NCBI RefSeq assembly: GCF_030406665.1
Contig: NZ_CP129121.1
Coordinates: forward strand, 2,666,001 to 2,730,000
From: Halomonas halophila
GTDB taxonomy: Bacteria; Pseudomonadota; Gammaproteobacteria; Pseudomonadales; Halomonadaceae
Reading direction: 5' to 3'
DNA length: 64,000 nucleotides
Below the pieces are notes generated by a model. The model saw nothing but the letters and a program-made list of their open reading frames with translations, was not told the DNA's origin and searched no databases. A program made the translations under genes and the position numbers. This document shows, piece after piece, positions 1 to 7,562 of the stretch; position 1 is the stretch's first letter; every line of letters begins with the position of its first letter.

Positions 1-312
1 GCCGGCGGCGGCGGCCACGAAGCTCGAGGCGGTGGACACGTTGAACAGGTTGGCGCCGTCACCGCCGGTGCCAACGATGTCGACCACGTTCTCGACGTGC
101 AGCGTGACCGGCGACATCAGCTCGCGCATCACCTGGGCGGCAGCACTGATCTCCTCGGGGGTCTCGCCCTTCATCGCCATGCCCATCAGGAAGGCGGCGA
201 TCTGGGCGTCGCTGGCCTCCCCGGTCATGATGGCGGTCATCAGCGCATGGGTCTGGTCGAAGCTGAGGTTCTCGTGGCGCATCAGGGCACCAAGGGCTTC
301 CCGCATCTGCAT
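1..312 (-). CDS. trpD: anthranilate phosphoribosyltransferase, N-terminal fragment
   Basis: This is the first 104 codons of TrpD, cut by the window edge. The enzyme transfers phosphoribose from PRPP to anthranilate, the second committed step of tryptophan synthesis. The helical N-terminal region is visible (residues about 1-70), followed by the PRPP-binding motif GTGGDG near residue 86 and the NVSTAS segment. The ATG at 312 has an AAGGAG Shine-Dalgarno nine bases upstream; a second ATG lies two codons downstream. It follows trpG closely on the same strand, so it belongs to the attenuated trpGDC operon. Confidence 0.93.
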   Translation of the reverse strand, partial: MQMREALGALMRHENLSFDQTHALMTAIMTGEASDAQIAAFLMGMAMKGETPEEISAAAQVMRELMSPVTLHVENVVDIVGTGGDGANLFNVSTASSFVAAAAG

Positions 313-344
313 GGCCGTCGTCTCCTTGTGGCAGTGTCAGCGAT

Positions 345-929
345 TCAGCGACGCTTGAGAAAGTTGGCCAGAAGCTCGTGGCCCTGGCGGGTCAGGATCG
401 ATTCCGGATGGAACTGGACGCCCTCGATGTCGAGCTCGCGGTGGCGCATGCCCATGATCAGTCCCGGCGTCACGTCGTCCGCGTCGGTCCAGGAAGTGAC
501 CTCCAGGCACTCCGGCAGGCTGTCGCGATCCACCACCAGCGAATGATAGCGGGTCACCTCCAGCGGATCCTCGAGGCCCTCGAACACGCCCTGGCCCGTG
601 TGGCGGATGCGCGAGGTCTTGCCGTGCATCACCTGCGGGGCGCGGCCTACCCGGCCGCCGAACACCTGGCCGATGGCCTGGTGGCCCAGGCAGATGCCGA
701 GGATCGGCAAGCGACCGGCGAAGTGGCGGATCGCCTCCATGGAGATGCCCGCCTCGTTGGGCGTGCAGGGCCCCGGCGACACCACCAGGTGGCTCGGCGC
801 CAGCGCCTCGATCTGCTCCAGGGTGATGGCATCGTTGCGATGGGTCACCACCTCGGCGCCGAGTTCGCCGAGGTACTGCACGACGTTGAAGGTGAAGCTG
901 TCGTAGTTGTCGATCATCAGCACGGACAT
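345..929 (-). CDS. trpG: anthranilate synthase component II (glutamine amidotransferase)
   Basis: TrpG supplies ammonia from glutamine to TrpE for the conversion of chorismate to anthranilate. The 194-residue protein begins MSVLMIDNYDSFTFN, typical of the family, and carries the class I amidotransferase triad: Cys80 in GICLGHQ, and His174 and Glu176 in HPES. Length fits a stand-alone (not TrpG-TrpD fused) subunit. trpD starts 32 bp downstream. The gene is preceded by a Trp leader peptide and an attenuator hairpin, so its expression is probably set by charged tRNA-Trp. Confidence 0.96.
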   Translation of the reverse strand: MSVLMIDNYDSFTFNVVQYLGELGAEVVTHRNDAITLEQIEALAPSHLVVSPGPCTPNEAGISMEAIRHFAGRLPILGICLGHQAIGQVFGGRVGRAPQVMHGKTSRIRHTGQGVFEGLEDPLEVTRYHSLVVDRDSLPECLEVTSWTDADDVTPGLIMGMRHRELDIEGVQFHPESILTRQGHELLANFLKRR

Positions 930-1041
930 GGCGATAGGTCCTGATTTCCTTGGCTTGGATTCGTGATCCGGTGATTGTTACCCAGCATCTTGCCCGGGTC
1001 GGCGCGTCGGGCTGGCCAGCCGTGCAGGGATCGATAGACAC

Positions 1042-1072
1042 AAAAATGCCGCCCTGACGGCGGCATTTTTTT
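1042..1072 (-). terminator. trp attenuator terminator before trpG
   Basis: On the minus strand ATGCCGCC pairs with GGCGGCAT around a short loop and is followed by a run of five T. It lies 27 bases after the stop codon of the Trp leader peptide. An upstream segment GGCGGCA (1091-1085) is perfectly complementary to the left arm UGCCGCC, so it can form a competing antiterminator. GCGUG inside the leader Trp region can in turn pair with CACGC overlapping that segment. This is the 1:2 / 2:3 / 3:4 arrangement of classical amino-acid attenuators. The flanking A-run means the hairpin could also terminate plus-strand transcripts. Confidence 0.85.
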
Positions 1073-1098
1073 CGGTCGCAAGCGTGCCGCCCCTTCGC

Positions 1099-1158
1099 TC
1101 AGGAGCGCCACCACGCCATCGGGCCGAATGTCTGATCTGGTACGTTCATGGTCGTCAT
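1099..1158 (-). CDS. trpL: trp leader peptide for the trpGDC operon
   Basis: This tiny reading frame encodes MTTMNVPDQTFGPMAWWRS, with two adjacent Trp codons (1113-1108) three codons before the stop. Ribosome stalling there when charged tRNA-Trp is scarce would free the antiterminator. The first ATG is at 1158 and a second in-frame ATG at 1149. No good Shine-Dalgarno precedes either one. A TTGACA/CACTAT promoter just upstream would start the transcript near 1150, so translation may begin leaderless at 1149. Tandem Trp codons plus three mutually exclusive hairpins make the assignment strong. Confidence 0.85.
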   Translation of the reverse strand: MTTMNVPDQTFGPMAWWRS

Positions 1159-1186
1159 AGTGCTCGCCGGCGGCCGGCCGTGTCAA
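1157..1186 (-). promoter_or_regulatory. probable trpGDC promoter
   Basis: A perfect TTGACA (1186-1181) is followed after 18 bases by CACTAT (1162-1157). The -10 is a moderate match. It lies in the trpE-trpG gap and would direct the attenuated leader transcript independently of trpE. Confidence 0.55.
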
Positions 1187-1235
1187 GACGCCCGGGGCCC
1201 GCGGTGACGGGGCCTCGCGCGCACTCCGGCGGGAC

Positions 1236-2726
1236 TTACTCGAGATTGTCCAGGCCCCGCTCGGCCATGGCCACGGCGCGGAACAGCGCGCGCCCCTTGT
1301 TCAGGGTCTCCTGCCACTCCATCTCGGGCACGGAATCGGCCACCACGCCGGCACCGGCCTGGACGTGCAGCTCGCCATCCTTGATCACCGCGGTGCGGAT
1401 GGCGATGGCGGTGTCCATGTTGCCGTGCCAGGACAGATAGCCCACGGCCCCGGAGTAGACGCCGCGCTTGACCGGCTCCAGCTCGTCGATGATCTCCATG
1501 GCGCGGATCTTCGGCGCCCCGGAGAGCGTGCCCGCCGGGAAGGTCGCGCGCAGCGCGTCCATGGCGGTCAGCCCGGGCCGCAGCTTGCCGGTGACCTGGG
1601 ACACGATGTGCATGACGTGGGAATAGCGCTCGACGGCCATGTTGTCGGTGACGGTCACCGAGCCGGTCTCGCAGATGCGGCCCACGTCGTTGCGCCCCAG
1701 GTCGATCAGCATCAGGTGCTCGGCGCATTCCTTGGGGTCATTCAGCAGATCGGCCTCGAGCGCCTGATCCTCGGCCTCGGTGCGGCCGCGCACGCGAGTG
1801 CCGGCGATCGGGCGTACGGTGACCTCGCCCTCCTCGAGGCGGGTCAGGATCTCCGGCGAGGAGCCCACCACCTGATGATCGCCCAGGTCGAAGTAGAACA
1901 TGTAGGGCGAGGGGTTGAGGCTGCGCAGCGCGCGGTACAAGTCCAGCGGCGGCGCCTGATAGGGGATCGACATCCGCTGGGAGGGCACGCACTGCATGAT
2001 GTCACCGGCCAGCACGTATTCCTTGATCGTCTCCACCGCCGACTTGAAGCCTTCCTCGGTGAAGCCGGAGGTGAAGTGCCCCTCCTCCACCGCCCGGCCG
2101 CCGGTGCCGGGGCTGCGGGCGTCCAGGACCGCGCCGCGCAGCCGTTCCTCGAGGCGCGCCAGGCGCGCCACGGCACCCTCGTAGGCCTCGGGCTCGGCCG
2201 GATCGGCGTGGGTCCATAGCGTCAGGCGGCCCGACAGGTTGTCGAACACCACCAGGTCGTTGCAGACCATCAGCAGGATGTCCGGCACGCCGAGAGGATC
2301 GGGCTTCTCCACCCCGCGCAGGCGCGGCTCGATGTAGCGGATGGTGTCGTAGCCGAAGTAGCCCACCAGCCCGCCGTCAAAGCGCGGCTGGTCGTCGAGG
2401 CGCGGTACCTTGAAGCGTGCCTGGAAGGTCTCGATCCAGGCCAGCGGGTCCTCGACCTCGGTCACGCCCTGGGTCTCGCCGTCGACGATGTGCGTGACCT
2501 GGAAGCCGCGCACCTCGATGCGTTCCTGGCACGGCAGGCCGATGATCGAGTAGCGCCCCCACTTCTCGCCGCCCTGCACGGACTCCAGCAGGAAGGTCCA
2601 GGGCGCGTCGGCGAGCTTGAGGTAGGTGGACAGCGGCGTGTCGAGATCGGCCAGCACCTCGCGGGTGACCGGAATGCGGTTGTAGCCGTCCTCGGCCAGG
2701 GACTGGAAGCGTTCGGGGGTCATCAT
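1236..2726 (-). CDS. trpE: anthranilate synthase component I
   Basis: TrpE converts chorismate and ammonia to anthranilate with TrpG. The 496-residue protein has the N-terminal regulatory region with the LLESVQGGEKWGRYS feedback-site segment near residues 46-60. It also has the C-terminal chorismate-binding domain, including IAGTRVRG, the acidic DLLNDPKECAEHLMLIDLGRND stretch (broken here only for quoting) and FPAGTLSGAPKIRAMEII. Two adjacent ATGs start the frame; the first, at 2726, has the better-spaced GAGG. It is separated from trpG by about 300 bp holding the trpG leader, so the two transcription units are distinct. Confidence 0.97.
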   Translation of the reverse strand: MMTPERFQSLAEDGYNRIPVTREVLADLDTPLSTYLKLADAPWTFLLESVQGGEKWGRYSIIGLPCQERIEVRGFQVTHIVDGETQGVTEVEDPLAWIETFQARFKVPRLDDQPRFDGGLVGYFGYDTIRYIEPRLRGVEKPDPLGVPDILLMVCNDLVVFDNLSGRLTLWTHADPAEPEAYEGAVARLARLEERLRGAVLDARSPGTGGRAVEEGHFTSGFTEEGFKSAVETIKEYVLAGDIMQCVPSQRMSIPYQAPPLDLYRALRSLNPSPYMFYFDLGDHQVVGSSPEILTRLEEGEVTVRPIAGTRVRGRTEAEDQALEADLLNDPKECAEHLMLIDLGRNDVGRICETGSVTVTDNMAVERYSHVMHIVSQVTGKLRPGLTAMDALRATFPAGTLSGAPKIRAMEIIDELEPVKRGVYSGAVGYLSWHGNMDTAIAIRTAVIKDGELHVQAGAGVVADSVPEMEWQETLNKGRALFRAVAMAERGLDNLE

Positions 2727-2807
2727 GGGCCCGTATCCTCGATGAAGGGTGTGCGACGGTGAAGCGACGACGGTCGCCCCGGAAGGCGCCGTTTCAGGAA
2801 GCGAGCG

Positions 2808-2900
2808 TCACCATCGCCAGCCGCCGAGCAGGCCGGTAGCACGGTGAAGGCGGGGAAGGGTCGAGGATACGAAAAAGGCCAGCATGATGCGGGGTTCCAT
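2808..2900 (-). CDS. candidate Trp-containing leader peptide before trpE
   Basis: A 30-codon frame starting at ATG 2900 ends in Trp-Arg-Trp-stop (2819-2808), 82 bases upstream of trpE. Its C-terminal GLLGGWRW resembles the ending of trp leader peptides. An alternative ATG lies five codons in. A hairpin (ACGGCGCC with GGCG-A-CCGT) follows it, but no U-run is seen, so a classic intrinsic attenuator is not demonstrated. No convincing ribosome binding site is present. This is a candidate only. Confidence 0.4.
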   Translation of the reverse strand: MEPRIMLAFFVSSTLPRLHRATGLLGGWRW

Positions 2901-2941
2901 CGGCAATGGCGGAATCGTATATAACGAAAAATAATCAATTA

Positions 2942-3637
2942 TTACATCGTTATAGCGCAATTCGATTTACAGTAAACGAGTTGTGCCAGCGATTCAACCG
3001 TGGCATCCGGCCCGCTGGCCGCCACCGGTTCACCGTGGTTATAGCCGTACGGCACGGCCAGGGTGCGAAAGCCCGCCGCCCTGCCCGCAGCGATGTCATG
3101 GCGCGAATCGCCGACCATCAGGCAGCGACCGGGGGCGACGCCGAAACGCTCGGCGACGTGGGTCAGCGGCAGCGGGTCGGGCTTGCGGCGCGGCAGGCTG
3201 TCGCCGCCCAGGCACAGCGAGAAATGCCCGGCGATGCCGGTGGCCTCGAGGATCGGCGCGATGAAGTCCTCGGGCTTGTTGGTCACCAGCACCAGCCGTT
3301 GACCGCTGGCGGTGAGTCCCTCCAGCGCCTCACGCACACCGGGATACAAACGGGTTCGCGCACAGGGCGCCTCGCCGTAGCGCGCCAGGAAGCCCTCATG
3401 GGCGGTATCCAGAAACGCCGTGGCCGGCGCCTCACCAAGGGCGTCGGTGAGCGCCCGCTCCACCAGCACGCGCGAGCCGTTGCCGACCCAGTCGCGCACC
3501 TTGTCCTCACCGGGAGCGGGCAGCGCCAGGTCACTCAGGGCGGCGTCCACCGCCGCGGCGAGATCGGGCACCGAGTCCACCAGGGTGCCGTCCAGGTCGA
3601 AGGCGACCAGGGTGATGCCTTCCAGGCAGGGGTGCAT
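2942..3637 (-). CDS. gph: phosphoglycolate phosphatase (HAD family)
   Basis: Gph dephosphorylates 2-phosphoglycolate. The 231-residue product shows the HAD nucleophile motif FDLDGTLVDS (Asp14, Asp16), motif II LVTNKPED and motif IV MVGDSRHDIAAGRAAG. The ATG at 3637 is preferred because GGAGAGG lies eight bases upstream; a longer in-frame extension lacks one. It is directly upstream of trpE on the same strand. A gph-trpE order is common in pseudomonads, but there rpe usually adjoins too; here rpe lies 3 kb away. The last codons and the following 60 bp are unusually AT-rich for the window. Confidence 0.93.
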   Translation of the reverse strand: MHPCLEGITLVAFDLDGTLVDSVPDLAAAVDAALSDLALPAPGEDKVRDWVGNGSRVLVERALTDALGEAPATAFLDTAHEGFLARYGEAPCARTRLYPGVREALEGLTASGQRLVLVTNKPEDFIAPILEATGIAGHFSLCLGGDSLPRRKPDPLPLTHVAERFGVAPGRCLMVGDSRHDIAAGRAAGFRTLAVPYGYNHGEPVAASGPDATVESLAQLVYCKSNCAITM

Positions 3638-3927
3638 GGGCGAGCCTCTCCATGTCAGGGTTAGCGTGGCCCCGCGGCCGTCGAGCACCGGCCCGGGGCA
3701 CTGAAAGTAATATTACGGAAAACATAGCGCCTTTTTCCTGTCGCCCATAGGCAGGCGAAGGTCGCAGCGTTATGCTGAAACCAGCCGTTGCCGACTACAG
3801 GGCATGCCCCCTACCTCGGCCGGACGCCGACGACGCCTGCCGTGACGCCCGACCGCCGTATCGAGGCGAGCCCTGACCCGGGCAACTCTTTGCCACGTCC
3901 CTTTTATGCATTCAGTCAGGAGACTCC

Positions 3928-5223
3928 ATGACACTACCACGCATCGTGGTGGTCGGCGGAGGTGCGGGCGGACTCGAGCTGGTGACCCGGCTCGGCCGCA
4001 AGCTCGGCAAGCGCAAGCGTGCCGAGATCGTGCTCGTCGATCGCAACCCCACCCATATCTGGAAACCGCTGCTCCACGAGGTCGCCACCGGCGCGCTGGA
4101 TTCCGGCCTCGATGAAATCTCCTATCAGGGCCATGCCCGCGCCAACGGCTATCGCTTCCAGCTGGGCACCCTCACCGACCTCGACCGCGACGGCCGGACC
4201 CTGACCCTGGCCCCGGTGCTGGACGACGACGGCGAGGAGGTGCTCCCCGCCCGCACCCTGCCGTATGACGAGCTGGTGCTCTCCCTGGGCAGCGTCAGCA
4301 ACGATTTCGGCACCCCCGGCGTGGCCGAGCACTGCCACTTCCTCGACAGCCCCCACCAGGCCGAGCAGTTCCGCCAGGCCATGCTCAACGCCTTCCTGCG
4401 CTACAACGCGCCGCAGGAGCCCTCGGCGAAGATGGTCGTCGGCATCGTCGGCGCCGGCGCCACCGGCGTGGAGCTGGCCGCCGAGCTCTACGGCGCCTCC
4501 GAGATGCTCAACAGCTACGGCTTCACCACCCTGGACAGCGATCATCTCGAGGTCCACCTGATCGAGGCCGCCCCCAAGGTGCTGCCCGCCCTGCCCGAGC
4601 GCATCAGCGGCGCCGTGCACGACGAGCTGGAGCGTCTGGGCGTGAACGTGCATGTCGGCACCCGGGTCACCGAGGTGAACGACGAGGCCATCATCACCGC
4701 CGACGGCGAGCGCATCGACATCGACCTGGGCGTCTGGGCGGCCGGCATCAAGGCCCCGGCGCTGCTCTCCGAACTGGGGCTCTCCACCGAGCGCAACCAT
4801 CGCCTCAAGGTCGACGCCACCCTGCAGAGCCTCGACGACGAACACGTCTTCGCCTTCGGCGACTGCGCCAGCTGCCCCCAGGCGGACGGCTCCACGGTGC
4901 CGCCGCGCGCCCAGGCGGCCCACCAGCAGGCCGACCGCCTGTACAGGAACCTGCTGGCGCGGCTGGACGGCAAGCCGCTCAAGCCCTTCGTGTTCCGCGA
5001 CCGTGGCTCGCTGATCTCGCTGGCCCACTTCGACGCCATCGGCAGCCTGATGCGTGGCGCCTCGGCGCGCAGCCTGTTCATCGAGGGCCACCTGGCCAAG
5101 TTCTTCTACGCCTCGCTCTACCGCATGCACCAGCGGGCGATCCACGGCACGCTGAAGACCGGCCTGATGGTCGTCGTCGACGGCCTCAACAAGTTTCTCA
5201 AGCCGCGCCTCAAGCTTCACTGA
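3928..5223 (+). CDS. ndh: type II NADH:quinone oxidoreductase
   Basis: This single-subunit, non-proton-pumping NADH dehydrogenase feeds electrons from NADH to quinone at the inner face of the membrane. The 431-residue protein has an FAD-binding GGGAGG near residue 10, a second Rossmann motif GIVGAGATGVELAAEL near residue 170 for NADH, and a FAFGDCA segment that contacts FAD. The C-terminal region is amphipathic, as in membrane-anchored NDH-2. The ATG follows CAGGAG by eight bases. It is monocistronic, converging on mscS. A 428-codon open frame on the opposite strand is a codon-bias artefact. Confidence 0.94.
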   Translation: MTLPRIVVVGGGAGGLELVTRLGRKLGKRKRAEIVLVDRNPTHIWKPLLHEVATGALDSGLDEISYQGHARANGYRFQLGTLTDLDRDGRTLTLAPVLDDDGEEVLPARTLPYDELVLSLGSVSNDFGTPGVAEHCHFLDSPHQAEQFRQAMLNAFLRYNAPQEPSAKMVVGIVGAGATGVELAAELYGASEMLNSYGFTTLDSDHLEVHLIEAAPKVLPALPERISGAVHDELERLGVNVHVGTRVTEVNDEAIITADGERIDIDLGVWAAGIKAPALLSELGLSTERNHRLKVDATLQSLDDEHVFAFGDCASCPQADGSTVPPRAQAAHQQADRLYRNLLARLDGKPLKPFVFRDRGSLISLAHFDAIGSLMRGASARSLFIEGHLAKFFYASLYRMHQRAIHGTLKTGLMVVVDGLNKFLKPRLKLH

Positions 5224-5397
5224 GGGGAAACACCGATTGATTGCTGCGCTCGATATCTCGGCCGCCGGCGCTGTCGATGCGTCGAACCGTCGCCATCCTC
5301 ATGTAGCAGGCTACACTCCGGTGGCTGCGCTTCGGCGGCGGCCGACCTCTCATCGCTCGCGACATCAATCAGCGCTTCCCTGAAACGGAGGGACTTC
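5222..5397. repeat. imperfect palindromic element after ndh
   Basis: The 176 bp beginning at the ndh stop codon form a long imperfect inverted repeat. The left arm reads AGGGGAAACACCGATTGATT and onward through GCTCG and CGGCCGCC. The right arm reads back through CGGCGGCGGCCG, CGCTCG and ATCAATCAGCGCTTCCCT. A central GTAGCAGGCTAC is itself nearly palindromic. Only one copy is present here. It looks like an interspersed palindromic (REP/MITE-like) sequence rather than a gene; a 63-codon frame through it is not convincing. Confidence 0.5.
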
Positions 5398-5406
5398 TTT
5401 CCAGCC

Positions 5407-5449
5407 AAACGACACGGGCCCCGGCAAATTGCCGGGGCCCGTGTCGTTT
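5407..5449. terminator. bidirectional terminator between ndh and mscS
   Basis: Two 21-base arms are perfect reverse complements separated by one base; the core is ACGGGCCCCGGCAA and its mirror. Each end finishes in AAA/TTT. It sits between convergent ndh and mscS and probably ends transcripts from both sides. Confidence 0.8.
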
Positions 5450-5462
5450 CCGAGCGTTAGGC

Positions 5463-6308
5463 TCAGCGCTCGAGGCTCGCCTCGCCGTCCTTGTCGGGAT
5501 GGTGATAGACGTGCACGTCGCGCTGCGGGAAGGGAATGCTGATGCCCTCGGCGTCGAAGCGGCGCTTGATCTCTTCGGTCATCTCCCAGTAGACGCTCCA
5601 GTAGTCCGCGGCCTTGACCCAGGGACGCACGATCCAGCTGACGGAGGAGTCGCCCATGGCGCTCATGCGGATGTTGGGCGCCGGGTCGGCCAGCACGCGA
5701 GGATCGTCGGCCACCACGCCTTCCAGCACCCGACGCACGACATCGATGTCGTCGTCGTAACCGACGCCGACCACCAGGTCCACCCGGCGGGTGTCGTGGC
5801 TGGAATAGTTGGTGATGGCGCCGCTCATCATCTGGCCGTTGGGCACGATGATCTTGCGGTTGTCCGCGGTCTTCAGCTCGGTGGTGAAGATCTGCACGTC
5901 GTCGATGGTACCGGCCACGCCGCCGGCCTCCACGTAGTCGCCGATCTTGTAGGGGCGGAAGATGATCACCAGTACGCCGGCGGCGAAGTTGGCCAGCGAG
6001 CCCTGCAGCGCCAGCCCCACCGCCAGGCCGGCGGCACCAATCACCGCGATCAGCGAGGTGGTCTGGATGCCGACCTGGCTGATCGCCGCCAGCACCACGA
6101 ACACCATCAGCAGCGCGTAGAGAATGTTGCCCAGGAACTTGACCAGCAGCGGGTCGAGCTTGCCGCGCTGCATGGCCTTGATGCTGAGCGAATGCAGCAG
6201 CTTCACCACCCAGCGGCCGACCACGAAGATCGCCAGCGCCGCCACCAGATTGACGGCCAGATTCGTGCCCTGAAACTGCACGAAGTCGATGATTCCTTGA
6301 AGGTCCAT
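5463..6308 (-). CDS. mscS: small-conductance mechanosensitive channel
   Basis: MscS opens under membrane tension to release solutes after hypo-osmotic shock, which matters for an organism of fluctuating salinity. The 281-residue protein has three N-terminal membrane segments. The pore helix TM3 is rich in Gly/Ala (IGAAGLAVGLALQGSLANFAAG, residues about 98-119, split in the family into TM3a/TM3b). The beta domain follows (FRPYKIGDYVEAGGVAGTI). The ATG at 6308 has AGGGAGA six bases upstream; an upstream ATG in the same frame lacks a ribosome binding site. Confidence 0.95.
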   Translation of the reverse strand: MDLQGIIDFVQFQGTNLAVNLVAALAIFVVGRWVVKLLHSLSIKAMQRGKLDPLLVKFLGNILYALLMVFVVLAAISQVGIQTTSLIAVIGAAGLAVGLALQGSLANFAAGVLVIIFRPYKIGDYVEAGGVAGTIDDVQIFTTELKTADNRKIIVPNGQMMSGAITNYSSHDTRRVDLVVGVGYDDDIDVVRRVLEGVVADDPRVLADPAPNIRMSAMGDSSVSWIVRPWVKAADYWSVYWEMTEEIKRRFDAEGISIPFPQRDVHVYHHPDKDGEASLER

Positions 6309-6378
6309 AGGCTCTCCCTGTCGTGTTCGTGCCATGTCGGATGTCGCGCCGGCGCCCGGCCGGCACTATCGACACAGC

Positions 6379-6675
6379 CTAGGGGAAGGATTCCCCGCTT
6401 GCCTGAATGGCTCGCCGCTCGGCCAGCCAGCGGCGCTTGGCCGCGGCGGTGAGGCGCTTCATCGCCGCCTCGCGACGCAGCGCCTCGCCGTGTTCACCGA
6501 TACATTCGTGATATACCAGATGCAACGGGCCCTTGCCACGCAGCGCCTTGGCGCCCCGCCCGCCGCGATGCTCGCCGAGGCGCCGTGTCACGTCGGTGGT
6601 GATGCCGGTGTAGAGGGCCCCAGCGGCCGTCTCGATCACATAGAGATGCCAGCGAGGAGCGGCCTCGTCCGTCAC
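6379..6675 (-). CDS. GIY-YIG nuclease superfamily protein (YhbQ/UPF0213-like)
   Basis: This 98-residue single-domain protein has the GIY-YIG core as HLYVIE (residue 10 on) and LYTGITTDVTRRLGEH, with the family's conserved Arg in the RRL segment and a C-terminal KRLTAAAKRRWLA helix. Such small UPF0213 proteins are related to structure-selective nucleases, but the physiological role is poorly known. It lies two bases downstream of rpe on the same strand and is probably co-transcribed with it. Confidence 0.85.
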   Translation of the reverse strand: MTDEAAPRWHLYVIETAAGALYTGITTDVTRRLGEHRGGRGAKALRGKGPLHLVYHECIGEHGEALRREAAMKRLTAAAKRRWLAERRAIQASGESFP

Positions 6676-6677
6676 GC

Positions 6678-7376
6678 TCAGGCCTCGGCCAGGGCGCGGC
6701 GGAAGTCGGCGATGACGCCGTCGTAGCGGTTCGGGTCGGCCTCGTTGCGGGCCTTGAACACCGCCGAGCCGGCGACGAAGGTATCGGCCCCGGCGCGGGC
6801 GATCTCGGCGATGTTGTCGACCTTGACCCCGCCGTCGATCTCCAGGCGGATCGGGCGCCCCGAGGCATCGATACGCCGGCGCGCCTCGCGCAGCTTGTCG
6901 AGGGTGCCGGGAATGAACGACTGCCCGCCGAAGCCCGGGTTGACGCTCATCAGCAGCACCATGTCGACCTTGTCCATCACGTAGTCGAGATACGACAGCG
7001 GCGTGGCCGGGTTGAATACCAGGCCGGCCTTGCAGCCGCCGTCACGGATCAGCTGCAGCGAGCGGTCGATGTGCTCGGAGGCCTCGGGATGGAAGGTGAT
7101 GTAGCTGGCGCCGGCATCGATGAAGTCGCCGATCAGCCGATCCACCGGCTTGACCATCAGGTGGGCATCGATGGGGGCGGTCACGCCGTGCTTGCGCAGC
7201 GCCTCGCAGACCATCGGGCCGATGGTCAGGTTGGGCACGTAGTGATTGTCCATGACGTCGAAGTGCACGATGTCGGCGCCGGAGGCGAGGACGTCGTCGA
7301 CCTCCGCACCGAGGCGGGCGAAGTCGGCGGAGAGAATCGAGGGGGCTATCTGGAAGTCGGTCGTCGAATCGCTCAT
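6678..7376 (-). CDS. rpe: ribulose-phosphate 3-epimerase
   Basis: Rpe interconverts ribulose-5-phosphate and xylulose-5-phosphate in the pentose phosphate pathway. The 232-residue TIM barrel shows APSILSADFARLG, the metal-site HFDVMDNHYVPN, HLMV, MSVNPGFGGQSF and the phosphate-binding EIDGGV and AGSAVF motifs. The ATG at 7376 is chosen because it gives the usual family length; an in-frame ATG ten codons upstream would add an atypical leader. AGGA lies about ten bases before the chosen start. Confidence 0.95.
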   Translation of the reverse strand: MSDSTTDFQIAPSILSADFARLGAEVDDVLASGADIVHFDVMDNHYVPNLTIGPMVCEALRKHGVTAPIDAHLMVKPVDRLIGDFIDAGASYITFHPEASEHIDRSLQLIRDGGCKAGLVFNPATPLSYLDYVMDKVDMVLLMSVNPGFGGQSFIPGTLDKLREARRRIDASGRPIRLEIDGGVKVDNIAEIARAGADTFVAGSAVFKARNEADPNRYDGVIADFRRALAEA

Positions 7377-7562
7377 GGAAAGAGGGTCCTGTCGGGTCAC
7401 GGTCATGTGGACGGCATTCTAACAGCATCCCGCGCCCGCGCCTGCCGCTTCTCCCCTTGCCGCCTCAGCTTGTACATCCTCTTCTTGCACCCTGTTCTTG
7501 CACCCCGGCCGCGGGCCTTCGATAGTGAAGGTTCCCCTTGCCCTCGAGACACGGAGACGTCC

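Noticed and set aside
2727..2800. Intrinsic attenuator terminator before trpE
   Set aside because: The hairpin after the candidate leader has a bulge and no U-run, so a terminator could not be claimed.
3934..5220. 428-codon open frame antisense to ndh
   Set aside because: It mirrors the ndh codons in a high-GC genome, lacks a ribosome binding site and has a repetitive His/Gly/Val composition; ndh itself is certain.
5217..5408. 63-codon frame through the palindromic element
   Set aside because: The DNA is explained by the inverted repeat; a coding role is not supported.
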